A DNA stretch of 33,393 nucleotides from a virus. The stretch covers positions 1 through 33,393 of IMG/VR virus record IMGVR_UViG_3300037227_000085, one strand, 5' to 3'. The first letter of the stretch is position 1. Every line of letters begins with the position of its first letter. Positions 1 to 7,795 of the stretch are shown here, one piece after another. The notes beneath the pieces were generated by a model. That model had not been told where the DNA came from and made no database searches. It worked only from the letters and a program-made list of their open reading frames with translations. The translations under genes were made by a program, and so were the position numbers.

Positions 1-2479
1 CGTGGTGCTTGTGGCCGCCCAGAGTGACGCGCCCCAGGTGCTCGTAACCCTCGTCGCGCAGCAGGCTGGCTACGTACTGGCCGCTGATGCGCGTGCTGCT
101 GCGCCCCTCCATCATCTGCAGTAGCACAGCGCTGCTGAGTACGTCGGGCTTGACCAGCGGATTGTCGCCCTCGGCAATCAGCTCACGCATGATGGCCAGC
201 GGATCACTCGCGCTGTCCTGCACCAGCTGCTGCATGAAGCACGTGAGCGGCGCCGGGCCGTCCGTAGGAAAGTCGTCTGGTATCGGCACGCTCTCCAGCC
301 AGCTGCGCAGGCCAGCTGGCAGGTCACGCAGCATGGCGAACAGGGGCGTAAAGTATCCTGGGCCCAGCAGCTCCACCTGGTCACGGGCCTGGAATCGGGC
401 CTTGAGCACAAAGTACCGCCGGTCGTTGCCCGTCACGGGCAGCGCGTCGTGGTGGTTGGTGAACAGGATGTAGTTGGTGTGGTTCGGCACGCTGCGGCTG
501 TCGCGGAACCGCTGATTCACGTTGACAGGCGAATTGGTGATCAGGGGCTTCAGCGTGTTCATCACCTCGTGCCGATTCTGCCCTGCCACACGCACCTCCT
601 CGAGCGCGACTACCTGGGCGCCGTAGGCCCAGTCGTTCCACTGGCCACACAGCGCGTTGCCGTCGATGGGGCGCACATGTCCGGGACCGAGGACGGCCGC
701 CAGTGCCTCGGCGAAGAATGTCTTGCCGCACCCTTCCGCGCCCTGCAGTAGCACGGCCCAGCGGATCTTGACGCCGGGGCGCTGCACCACGTGAGCTATC
801 CAGTGCAGCAGCGTCGCGCGATACCCGGCGTCCTCAATGAGCAGATCCAGATGCGCCTGAAACAGCCGACCCGCCTCCGCTGCCTCCTCCGGAGCCGGCT
901 CAGGATAATTGCGTACGTATGTATTGGCATAGGCTTTGCCGTCCTGATGCAGAAATGCATCGTTGGGTTGGCTGGGATCGTACAGGTAGTCGTACACAAC
1001 GGGCACCTGCACATGGTTCAAAAGATAGTCCTGAGGCGCGACGACGGGTCGACTCCTCGTGTTCAGCGATGCATCACCCGCCTCCTTCAGCTGCTCCTCA
1101 CTGGGCAGCAGCCTATTGCCGTACGCGCGGTCCAACGCCTCAGGACTAAGCTGTTCGCCCGTAGCCGGGCGGAAAAACTGGTTCACATGGCCCACGTAGC
1201 ACATGCCCTTGGCCCACGTGGGGACGCGCTCCTTGTGCTCCTTTTGCTGGCTGGCACGCTGCTTGTGGGCACGCAGATCCTTACGCAGTGACGCTAGGCT
1301 GGCCTTAATGTCCTCCTGGCGCAGACGGCGGATCACTTCCTGCAGCAGGGCCTCCTCCTCGCTCTTGGTGAGCAAGGGTGTGGCTGCGATCCAGTCGATG
1401 CCCTCGTGCATGAGACGTTCGATGCTCAGGTCCGGGTAGGCACGGATCCGATCGCGCACGCTGGCGAACAGGCGCTCCTGTGTGGTGCCCGAATTCCAGC
1501 CGGCCGCCTTGGCACGGGCCAGCACGCTGCGGATAGTGACGGGCGCCCGGCCGCGTGGCTGCGGGCGCAGGCTGCGCCACTTGGCCGCCGTGTCCTCGGG
1601 GCCGACGTACTTCTGGCCTCCGCTGGACCACTCGTCAAACAGGGCGTACGCGCGGTCCGCGTCGGGATCGTTAGGGAACTGGTGGCGCAGGGCAGCGGCC
1701 ACGTCCAGCCACTCGCCATAGGCGCAGTCGGGGTCCAGCGCTGCGAGGGCGCTGGCTGCATCGGCCAGCGTGACCTCGTCCACCACGGTGCGCAGGAAGT
1801 CCAGGTCGTCGTCTGTGCCAGATGCATCTGGTGTTGGCGTGGTGGGCACGTCTCCGTAGAGCATGTCCATCGCAGTGAGATCCGCCGCTGCGTATGCACG
1901 ACCGTCCGTGGTGGCCCACACCAGCGGATGGCCCTCGTCGCCCTTGAAGAGTGTTGGCAGGTACATGGGCTGCACCACGACGCGGCTCTCGCGCGTAATC
2001 GCGGGCAGGCCCAGACGGCGTGCTATGTCGAGGAGCGCCGCCGTGTAACAGTCCAGGGGCAGCCCGGCCGCCTCCACAAGCACACGGACGCGGGGCGCCG
2101 TGGGTGTGCTGGACGCCGTCGTGTGCACGGCGAAGTTGAACGGTGCCAGCTGGCCAGCCACAGTCTCCGGACTGGAAACGAACGGCGCGGCCTGGTGTGC
2201 GTCGTCTACGTCCAGACACAGCAGCGTGACCACCTGGGCCAGCTCCAACAGCCGGGGACTTGGGCTCTGCGCGAACGTGCATGGCACCACGTAGGGCACG
2301 CGCTTGGCGCGCTGGCGGGTGGCCTTGTCCATGGCTGCGTATTGGGCACGTGTCACGTTGAGGGGCACGGCCATGTTGAGCACCTCGTCGACGAGGGCAC
2401 GGAATGTGGCCTGGGGCAGCTGGCGAACGTGACCGAGATCGGACGCGTCGCCGCCGAAGAACGCTGGGGCGAATATCAT
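1..2479 (-). CDS. Phage primase-helicase (AEP-like primase + PriCT-2-like + D5/SF3-type helicase), 3' end cut by window edge
   Basis: A frame open from ATG at 2479 to the left edge gives 826 codons with no stop. It should prime and unwind phage DNA at the fork. The N-terminal part carries an archaeo-eukaryotic-primase-like acidic motif, LCLDVDD (Asp90, Asp92), followed by HTTASSTPTAPRVRVLV (about 119-135). A PriCT-2-like stretch starts with EWLDVAAALRH (about 256). The helicase part has Walker A GAEGCGKT (about 579-586), a Walker B-like VVALEEV about 45 residues later, a sensor-like NYILFTNHHDALP and then RRYFVL, the order seen in D5/DUF5906 primase-helicases. The AEP motif II histidine is not obvious. 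No good Shine-Dalgarno precedes the ATG. It is transcribed away from the packaging genes across the repeat-rich gap. Family assignment of the helicase is firm; primase activity is inferred. Confidence 0.88.
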   Translation of the reverse strand, partial: MIFAPAFFGGDASDLGHVRQLPQATFRALVDEVLNMAVPLNVTRAQYAAMDKATRQRAKRVPYVVPCTFAQSPSPRLLELAQVVTLLCLDVDDAHQAAPFVSSPETVAGQLAPFNFAVHTTASSTPTAPRVRVLVEAAGLPLDCYTAALLDIARRLGLPAITRESRVVVQPMYLPTLFKGDEGHPLVWATTDGRAYAAADLTAMDMLYGDVPTTPTPDASGTDDDLDFLRTVVDEVTLADAASALAALDPDCAYGEWLDVAAALRHQFPNDPDADRAYALFDEWSSGGQKYVGPEDTAAKWRSLRPQPRGRAPVTIRSVLARAKAAGWNSGTTQERLFASVRDRIRAYPDLSIERLMHEGIDWIAATPLLTKSEEEALLQEVIRRLRQEDIKASLASLRKDLRAHKQRASQQKEHKERVPTWAKGMCYVGHVNQFFRPATGEQLSPEALDRAYGNRLLPSEEQLKEAGDASLNTRSRPVVAPQDYLLNHVQVPVVYDYLYDPSQPNDAFLHQDGKAYANTYVRNYPEPAPEEAAEAGRLFQAHLDLLIEDAGYRATLLHWIAHVVQRPGVKIRWAVLLQGAEGCGKTFFAEALAAVLGPGHVRPIDGNALCGQWNDWAYGAQVVALEEVRVAGQNRHEVMNTLKPLITNSPVNVNQRFRDSRSVPNHTNYILFTNHHDALPVTGNDRRYFVLKARFQARDQVELLGPGYFTPLFAMLRDLPAGLRSWLESVPIPDDFPTDGPAPLTCFMQQLVQDSASDPLAIMRELIAEGDNPLVKPDVLSSAVLLQMMEGRSSTRISGQYVASLLRDEGYEHLGRVTLGGHKHH

Positions 2480-2595
2480 AAGCTGAACACGGGAAGCACA
2501 TGGCTGCCGCAGCGTGCAGAGGAAGGCAAGCTAAATCGGTGTGACATTCGCAAATCTTATGCATCTCATTCGAGCCAACAACTGATTAAGGTCCT

Positions 2596-2618
2596 GGACC
2601 GATTAAATTAATCGGTCC
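2596..2618. repeat. Perfect 23-bp inverted repeat
   Basis: The arms GGACCGATTAA (2596-2606) and TTAATCGGTCC (2608-2618) are exact reverse complements around a single A at 2607. The outer eight bases of each arm are the same element that recurs in tandem at 2639-2654. It could be an operator for a dimeric repressor or part of an origin. Confidence 0.85.
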
Positions 2619-2638
2619 CACAGGTTTCACCTCGACAG

Positions 2639-2654
2639 GGACCGATGGACCGAT
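2639..2654. repeat. Tandem GGACCGAT direct repeat
   Basis: Two abutting copies of GGACCGAT lie at 2639-2646 and 2647-2654. They match the outer bases of the 23-bp palindrome just upstream, so four copies of the element fall within 60 bp. Confidence 0.85.
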
Positions 2655-2737
2655 TGGGACGAACCTTTAAAGAGCGCGGGCGAGGAGTAACATGATGAAT
2701 TTCTGTAGCCGGGGGGAAGAGAATAAGAAGAAGCATC

Positions 2738-2768
2738 CGGTCCGGTCCGTCGGTCCGGATTCGGTCCG
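2738..2768. repeat. CGGTCC repeat cluster
   Basis: CGGTCC occurs at 2738, 2743, 2751 and 2762, the first two overlapping by one base and most followed by G. This is the inverse-orientation core of the GGACCG element, so the gap contains two groups of related iteron-like sites. Confidence 0.75.
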
Positions 2769-2801
2769 GCTTTGGGCTGTTCAGTCGCTTTTGAGCTTGT
2801 G

Positions 2802-2819
2802 TTTGGGACTACTCCCAAA
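2802..2819. promoter_or_regulatory. Inverted repeat (7-bp arms) before the RHH-like gene, possible operator
   Basis: TTTGGGA (2802-2808) and TCCCAAA (2813-2819) are perfect arms around CTAC. It ends 19 bp before the GTG at 2839. TTGGGA (2803) and GATTAT (2825) are spaced 16 bp and could form a weak -35/-10 pair, which would give an almost leaderless transcript. An operator role, perhaps autoregulation by the adjacent RHH-like protein, is inferred. Confidence 0.4.
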
Positions 2820-2838
2820 TTAAGGATTATCTTTTAGC

Positions 2839-3114
2839 GTGGAACCCTCCTTAACAACATGGCCTGGTCGACGTGTCCGGAAGCATCGCTGCGTGACGAT
2901 GCGGCTCACGGACGATCTGGTACGGATGGCGGACGCGCTCGCGCAAGGCTCAGATGCGCCGCGCAAGGCCGTACTGGAGTTGGCCTTGTTGCATGCGCTG
3001 CGAGATCCTGCGTTCCTGGTGATGGTGCAACGCTACATCATGGAGGTACGTGGTGTGCGCCGAAAGATTCGTCTTGCCAGGCAGCGCGTCTGGAACCATA
3101 GGAGGCTTTTATGA
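2839..3114 (+). CDS. Small ribbon-helix-helix-like protein, putative DNA-binding regulator
   Basis: This 91-aa protein starts at GTG 2839. Residues about 19-52 read as an RHH pattern: a short strand CVTMRLTDD, helix LVRMADALAQ, then a basic turn and helix RKAVLELALLHAL. CopG/Arc/MetJ-type RHH proteins bind operator DNA as dimers through the strand. Starting at the internal ATG (2899) would cut the strand, so I prefer the GTG. The C-terminus is very basic (RKIRLARQRVWNHRR). The stop overlaps the start of the terminase small subunit gene by 4 nt, so it is the first gene of the packaging operon. Placement before terS suggests a regulator or a terminase accessory; the fold is a motif-level call only. 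Confidence 0.55.
   Translation: MEPSLTTWPGRRVRKHRCVTMRLTDDLVRMADALAQGSDAPRKAVLELALLHALRDPAFLVMVQRYIMEVRGVRRKIRLARQRVWNHRRLL
3100..3105 (+). promoter_or_regulatory. Canonical Shine-Dalgarno AGGAGG
   Basis: AGGAGG lies 5 nt before ATG 3111. It is worth noting because few other genes in the block have such a site, and it fixes the start of the terminase small subunit. Confidence 0.8.
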
Positions 3115-3674
3115 GCCACGACAACATTCTCACTTCCCTGGACCTGCGTAACCTGGGAGATGGCGGGCCGGAGCCGATGACGCCGGAGGGCGCACTGGCA
3201 CTGAGGCAGCAACCCTTCTACTGCCCAGTCGATCCTGAAGAGCTTATCGACCTGCCTGCCAGTCAGCGTCGGCGCCACATCCGCCTAGCCAAACTGGCAC
3301 AGGAGTACCTGGTGGACTTTGATCTGGTGCGTGCATGTGCACGGGCCGGCGTCGATTGGGATCTAATACGCACAGCAGAGCGTGATCCCATCTTCATCAT
3401 GATGGTGCGTGATCTGCTTGATTGCATGCCACCCGAGGCCGTAATCACACGTGCCGAGATTCTCCAGATGCTCAAGCGTGAGGCATGCACCGCAGGCAAG
3501 GCCAGCGATCGCATCAATGCTATTGCGCAGTTGGCGCGTCTGGGTGGCATGGAGTTGGGCGATGGTAAGGATGCCAGTAAGCAAGCACCCACCATCAACA
3601 TCACTTTAAACGGCGTGCCTGCTGCAGAGCGACCCACCATCAACGTAACCCCAACACCAGCACAACTCCTATGA
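3111..3674 (+). CDS. terS: Terminase small subunit (likely)
   Basis: This 187-aa protein precedes the terminase large subunit by three genes. It has a helix-turn-helix-like region (about 56-80: LVDFDLVRACARAGVDWDLI) followed by a helical stretch ITRAEILQMLKREA and SDRINAIAQLARLGGM (about 115-150), an arrangement typical of small terminase subunits. The C-terminal 40 residues are Thr/Pro/Asn-rich and probably flexible. Small terminases recognise pac/cos DNA as an oligomeric ring and hand it to the ATPase subunit. The start is set by a strong AGGAGG. The stop overlaps the next gene by 4 nt (ATGA). Confidence 0.75.
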   Translation: MSHDNILTSLDLRNLGDGGPEPMTPEGALALRQQPFYCPVDPEELIDLPASQRRRHIRLAKLAQEYLVDFDLVRACARAGVDWDLIRTAERDPIFIMMVRDLLDCMPPEAVITRAEILQMLKREACTAGKASDRINAIAQLARLGGMELGDGKDASKQAPTINITLNGVPAAERPTINVTPTPAQLL

Positions 3675-3946
3675 GTGGTCCTCCCCAGGCAGTCATCAAC
3701 TTGTCCAGACTCACCGAAGACGAACGCATCATGGTCGTCGGCGCGCAGTGCATGCGGCAAGGTCTGCGTGTGAGCATGATTACAGACAGCACTCCGGGCA
3801 AGGCACAGCGCTACGCGGACAAGCTGAAGCTCAACTTCCCCGGCATCGTCATTACCACCATGGCAGGCCCCACGGCGGGCGTGGTCACCTTGTTTCTGAG
3901 TGCACCGGCAACGCATGCACCTTCAGGACATGTCGGCAGCAACTGA
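3671..3946 (+). CDS. Hypothetical protein, packaging module
   Basis: This 91-aa protein is translationally coupled by an ATGA overlap to the terminase small subunit. The sequence alternates predicted strands and helices (INLSRLTEDERIMVVGAQCM, then YADKLKLNFPGIVITTMAGP) and resembles a small alpha/beta domain. I recognise no family. It overlaps the next gene by 17 nt. The context suggests a packaging accessory or simply co-expression. Confidence 0.65.
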   Translation: MSGPPQAVINLSRLTEDERIMVVGAQCMRQGLRVSMITDSTPGKAQRYADKLKLNFPGIVITTMAGPTAGVVTLFLSAPATHAPSGHVGSN

Positions 3947-4193
3947 CCGTCGTTGGCCGGGCACGGGTTGGGAAGTCCTGAGACCATGCTGGCAGGATCC
4001 CTTCCGCCATGTTGTGCCACGGGATGATGAGCGAGTGCACGTGCCACGTGGCACGGGTTGCTGGTGCGCGCCGCGCGTTGAGTATGCTGATCCAGAGAGT
4101 GGTGCCCGTTACCCCGCACCCATCGTCGTGCATCATGCAGCAGACTGCCGTGAACTGGTGGAGGAAGCGGAGCGAATTGCTCGCCGCACATGA
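3930..4193 (+). CDS. Hypothetical protein, packaging module
   Basis: From ATG 3930 this is an 87-aa protein rich in Trp, Arg and Pro, with a WCAP stretch and an acidic/basic C-terminal helix (CRELVEEAERIARR). An upstream in-frame ATG at 3900 would give 97 aa but would lengthen the overlap with the preceding gene to 47 nt, so I prefer 3930 (AGGA lies just upstream). The stop overlaps the terminase large subunit start by 4 nt. No family recognised. Confidence 0.55.
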   Translation: MSAATDRRWPGTGWEVLRPCWQDPFRHVVPRDDERVHVPRGTGCWCAPRVEYADPESGARYPAPIVVHHAADCRELVEEAERIARRT

Positions 4194-5650
4194 GCACGCT
4201 CACGGACAGCCAGGTCAACATCGTGCTGCATCCACGGCAGAGTCAGGCATTCACCAGTCGTGCCACGGAGATCTTGTACGGTGGCGCGGCCGGCGGAGGC
4301 AAGAGTCATCTCATGCGCGCCGCGAGCATCGTGTGGTGCAGCGAGATCCCAGGATTGCAGGCATATCTGTTTCGGCGCATCAGTGACGATCTGTTCAAGA
4401 ATCACATGGCCGGGCCGGGCAGTTTTCCTGAGTTGCTGGCGCCCTGGCTCAACAGTGGACTGGTGACCTACAACGGAGGGAAGAACTTCCTGCAATTCTG
4501 GAACGGGGCACGCATCTGGATGTGCCACTGCCAGTACGAGAAGGACATGTTCAAGTACCAGGGTGCTGAGATCCACGTACTGCTCGTCGACGAGCTCACC
4601 CACTTCACTGAGAAGATCTATCGCTTCCTGCGTGGTCGGTGCCGCCTGGGCAGTCTGAAGATCCCGCCCAAGTATGCCGGGCTGTTTCCTCGGGTGCTGA
4701 ATGGCAGTAATCCGGGTGGCATTGGGCACACGTTCGTGCGTCGCATGTTCGTGAACGGCGCCGCGCCCATGGATGTACGTCTGCAACCCAAGGGCGAGGG
4801 TGGTATGCTGCGGCAGTTCATCCCAGCGCGCATTCAGGACAATCCCACGCTCATGGACAACGACCCTGGCTACCTGGAACGCCTGGATGGTCTGGGCAGT
4901 CCTGAGCTGGTGCGCGCTCTCAAGGAGGGCGACTGGAACATCGTCGCCGGCGGCGCACTGGATGATCTATGGACGGAGAAATTGCGCGTGCCCAGATTCA
5001 AGGTGCCCGCCGGATGGCGTCTGGACCGCAGTCTGGACTGGGGCAGTGCGGCACCGTTCAGTGTGGGCTGGTGGGCAGAGGCAGATGGCACAGAGGCCAC
5101 GTGGCCCGATGGCACCAAGTGGTGCCCACCCAAGGGCACGTTGGTGCGCATTCACGAGTGGTATGGCAGTCCCGAGGTGGGCACCAACGTGGGTGTGCGC
5201 CTGGGGAGCACGGCTGTGGCTCGGGGTGTCAAGGCAGAGGAGGAGCTGCTGCGCATGAAGGGCTGGATCGCTGGCGATGTGCGCCCCGGTCCGGCGGATA
5301 ATGCCATCGAGTCCGTCGAGGATGACGAGAGTGATAGCATCGCCAAGAAGATGCGCAAGGAAGGTGTGGCCTGGACGCCGTCGGACAAGTCGCCTGGCAG
5401 CCGCAAGGTGGGCCTGCAGTTGGTGCGTGATCGCCTGACGAGCAGTCACACAGGCGAGGGCCCAGGGCTGTTTTTCTGCACGAATTGCACCGTCGCCTTC
5501 GCCACACTGCCCGTGCTCCCGCGCGATCCACGCGACCCTGAGGACGTGGACAGTGGCAGTGAGGACCACCTGTACGACGAGGTGCGCTACCGCTGCCTGG
5601 CGGACAGGAAGCGCTACGCTATGGCCGTCCCAGTGCGGTGGCCAACTTAG
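4190..5650 (+). CDS. terL: Terminase large subunit
   Basis: This 486-aa protein is the ATP-driven packaging motor with an endonuclease that cuts concatemers. The N-terminal ATPase has Walker A GGAAGGGKS (31-39), Walker B VLLVDE (130-135, with the catalytic Glu) and a coupling motif NGSNPGG (171-177). The C-terminal RNase H-like nuclease has LDWG (Asp283), DVRPGPAD (Asp370) and a final acidic group EDHLYDEVRY (458-467). The length is normal for the family. It starts by a 4-nt overlap with the upstream gene and has no Shine-Dalgarno of its own, so it is probably made by translational coupling. Confidence 0.97.
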   Translation: MSTLTDSQVNIVLHPRQSQAFTSRATEILYGGAAGGGKSHLMRAASIVWCSEIPGLQAYLFRRISDDLFKNHMAGPGSFPELLAPWLNSGLVTYNGGKNFLQFWNGARIWMCHCQYEKDMFKYQGAEIHVLLVDELTHFTEKIYRFLRGRCRLGSLKIPPKYAGLFPRVLNGSNPGGIGHTFVRRMFVNGAAPMDVRLQPKGEGGMLRQFIPARIQDNPTLMDNDPGYLERLDGLGSPELVRALKEGDWNIVAGGALDDLWTEKLRVPRFKVPAGWRLDRSLDWGSAAPFSVGWWAEADGTEATWPDGTKWCPPKGTLVRIHEWYGSPEVGTNVGVRLGSTAVARGVKAEEELLRMKGWIAGDVRPGPADNAIESVEDDESDSIAKKMRKEGVAWTPSDKSPGSRKVGLQLVRDRLTSSHTGEGPGLFFCTNCTVAFATLPVLPRDPRDPEDVDSGSEDHLYDEVRYRCLADRKRYAMAVPVRWPT

Positions 5651-5719
5651 TTCTTGCCTTTTGCGGAACAATCGGGCAGGAGCGGGTTCTGCCGACAGCC
5701 AATTAACTCCTCTTCTCCT

Positions 5720-6106
5720 ATGCCATTCAACGACGACCAACCTCGCGATGACAAGGGAATGTGGACCAGTGGTGGCAGCACCACGGGCGCCCAGGGGCTG
5801 CCGCCCAGCGCCTACGCGGCCGGGATGCGCCCGGTGCCAGCACCCACGGCGCCCGTGTCCATCGGACAAGAGGCCACAGCGAGCGCCAGTGTGCACGACT
5901 TTCTGAATACGCACAACACGACGGCCAAGGCCATGGCACGGCTGGCTACGCATCCACTAGGCAAGCTCCAGGCGGCGCTGAAGATGCTGGAGGAGTCTGG
6001 CAAAATAGATCTGGCCACGCGCACCATGGATGACTATCTGAGGAAAGCTATTGCGGCACGCGGACAAGGTGATTTTCGTAACAGTGCGTTCCCACGTCGT
6101 CCGTAA
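5720..6106 (+). CDS. Hypothetical protein between terminase and portal
   Basis: This 128-aa protein starts at ATG 5720; a TTG at 5654 in frame is less likely. The first 45 residues are disordered (Gly/Ser/Pro/Ala-rich, starting PFNDDQPRDDKG). The rest is helical, including an amphipathic segment (LGKLQAALKMLEESGKIDLATRTMDDYLRKAI). The position just before the portal suggests a virion or head-assembly accessory, but I do not recognise the family. The leader is pyrimidine-rich (CTCCTCTTCTCCT) with no Shine-Dalgarno. Confidence 0.65.
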   Translation: MPFNDDQPRDDKGMWTSGGSTTGAQGLPPSAYAAGMRPVPAPTAPVSIGQEATASASVHDFLNTHNTTAKAMARLATHPLGKLQAALKMLEESGKIDLATRTMDDYLRKAIAARGQGDFRNSAFPRRP

Positions 6107-6118
6107 TTTCACATCACT

Positions 6119-7795
6119 ATGGCAACCCCCGACCAGCAAGTCAACGCCCCAGCAACTTCCATGAGCAAGGGCACCCGGCGCGGTCCCAATGTTGGCTACA
6201 TCCGTCCGGAGTTCACTGACCTGAAGCCACGCTGGGACTTGATCCGTGACTGCCTGGCCGGCGAACGGCAGGTGAAGAAGCGCGGCGATCTGTATCTGCC
6301 CCGACCCAACGTCATGGATCTGAGTCTGGAGAACCGCAGCCGCTACGACCAGTATCTGTTGCGCGCCGTGTTCTACAACGTCACGGGACGCACGCTGGCG
6401 GGTCTCGTGGGGCAGGTGATGCAGCAGGAGCCGGAGAGCAAGATGCCCACGCTGCTGGATCCCATTGTGAAGGATGTGGACGGCGCCGGCAACAGCTTGC
6501 AGCAGCAGGTGCAGAAGACGTTGTCCTTGGTGTTGGCACACGGGCGCGCAGGTCTGTTTGTGGACTACCCAGTTGCGCCCCAGGCAGCCACCAAGGCGCA
6601 ACTGGAGGCGGGGGACATCCGCCCGAGCGTCATCCTGATGGAGCCGTGGGACGTCATCAACTGGCGTACGGTCACGGTGGGTGGTGTGGTCAAGCTGGCA
6701 CTGGTGGTCATCAGCGAGGACTACGTCACGGATGACGATGGCTACCAGCAGGAGTTCGCCCCGCAGTGGCGCGTCCTGCGCCTGGACGAGGATGGTCTAT
6801 ATGTGCAGGAGGAGTGGATCAAGGATCCCAACAACGACCAGGAGTTCATCCTCAAACCACTGCCCGGCACCGAGGGCGCGGGCGAGAGCTACTTTGAACC
6901 CACGGGCGGCGATGGCAAGCGGCTGAACTTCATCCCGTTCACCTTCATCGGCAGCGTCAACAACGATTCGTCACCCGATCTGCCTCCTCTGTATGACATG
7001 GCGGCGCTGAACATTGCACACTTCCGCAACAGCGCCGACTACGAGGAAATGTGCTACATCGTGGGGCAGGCCACGCCGTGCCTGGCAGGCCTGACGGAGG
7101 GCTGGGTCAAGGACGTGCTCAAGGGCACCGTGCAGCTGGGCAGCCGGGCGGCCGTGATGCTGCCCGAGAACGCCAGCGCCACGCTGCTCCAGGTGGGTGA
7201 GAACACCATGCCGCACGAGGCCATGATGGACAAGGAGGCGCAGATGCGCGCCCTGGGTGCCAAGCTGGTGGAGCAGCAGAAGGTGCAGCGCACCGCCAAG
7301 GAGGCCAGCATGGAGAACGCCAGTGAGCAGTGCGTGCTGTGCACCGTGGCCTGCAATGTGAGCGACGCGTACGAGGCCGCGCTGGCCTGGGCGCTCATGT
7401 TCCTGGGCGGAGGCGACGGCAAGCCGGACGACAATTTGACGTACGACCTGAACACCGACTTCAGTGTCAACCAGCTGGACGCCCTGGCGCAGGCGCAGCT
7501 CATCGCCGAGTGGCAGGCCGGCGCCATTACAGACGAGGAGATGCGTTCGTCGCTCACGCGCACGGGCATCGCCTGGAAGACCTTCGAGGAGTGGCAGCAG
7601 CTGCGCGAGCAGGAGATGCTCACCAAGCCCATCACGGCGTTCGGCGCCGCGCTGGCGGGCACCGACCCGACGACGGGGGCGCCGCTCACGGCCAAGCAGA
7701 AGATGGACCAGCAGCAACAGGGTGGCACTCCGCCCGGCGCCAAGCAGCCAGGCACAGGCACGCCACCACCACCACCACCGCCACCTGCTAAGTGA
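6119..7795 (+). CDS. Portal protein, DUF4055-like
   Basis: This 558-aa protein forms the dodecameric DNA gate at one capsid vertex. Its order (YIRPEFTDLKPRWDLIRDCLAG, then YLRRAVFYN-like helices, GRAGLFVDYP at about 140-150, ILMEPWDVINWR at about 176-187) is that of the DUF4055 phage structural family, which acts as portal. Long helices at 360-430 fit the stem and wing. The C-terminus is a Pro-rich tail with eight consecutive prolines before AK. It lies directly downstream of the terminase and upstream of a Mu F-like minor head gene, as expected for a portal. The leader TTTCACATCACT has no Shine-Dalgarno. The last 4 nt overlap the next gene. Confidence 0.88.
   Translation: MATPDQQVNAPATSMSKGTRRGPNVGYIRPEFTDLKPRWDLIRDCLAGERQVKKRGDLYLPRPNVMDLSLENRSRYDQYLLRAVFYNVTGRTLAGLVGQVMQQEPESKMPTLLDPIVKDVDGAGNSLQQQVQKTLSLVLAHGRAGLFVDYPVAPQAATKAQLEAGDIRPSVILMEPWDVINWRTVTVGGVVKLALVVISEDYVTDDDGYQQEFAPQWRVLRLDEDGLYVQEEWIKDPNNDQEFILKPLPGTEGAGESYFEPTGGDGKRLNFIPFTFIGSVNNDSSPDLPPLYDMAALNIAHFRNSADYEEMCYIVGQATPCLAGLTEGWVKDVLKGTVQLGSRAAVMLPENASATLLQVGENTMPHEAMMDKEAQMRALGAKLVEQQKVQRTAKEASMENASEQCVLCTVACNVSDAYEAALAWALMFLGGGDGKPDDNLTYDLNTDFSVNQLDALAQAQLIAEWQAGAITDEEMRSSLTRTGIAWKTFEEWQQLREQEMLTKPITAFGAALAGTDPTTGAPLTAKQKMDQQQQGGTPPGAKQPGTGTPPPPPPPPAK

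Larger units (their letters stand above)
2480..2838. other. Divergent intergenic control region, candidate replication origin
   Basis: This 359-bp stretch separates the leftward primase-helicase from the rightward packaging block. It contains no convincing gene. It holds several copies of a GGACCGAT/ATCGGTCC element, a cluster of CGGTCC units and two perfect inverted repeats, and is more AT-rich than its flanks in places. It must carry both divergent promoters, although I cannot assign them with certainty. Repeats beside a phage primase often mark an origin or regulator-binding sites; which of the two applies here is inference. Confidence 0.6.

Noticed and set aside
1671-2564. A 297-aa minus-strand frame within the primase region
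   Set aside because: It is a different frame from the one with Walker and AEP motifs, with Arg/Pro/Ala-rich noise.
1406-2611. A 401-aa open frame on the plus strand
   Set aside because: It lies opposite the primase-helicase, which shows clear motifs; low-complexity, His/Gly/Arg-rich translation is typical of a GC-rich antisense shadow.
2627-2818. A 63-aa minus-strand frame in the control region
   Set aside because: It has a TTG start without a ribosome site, covers the repeat elements and has low-complexity Ser/Pro composition.
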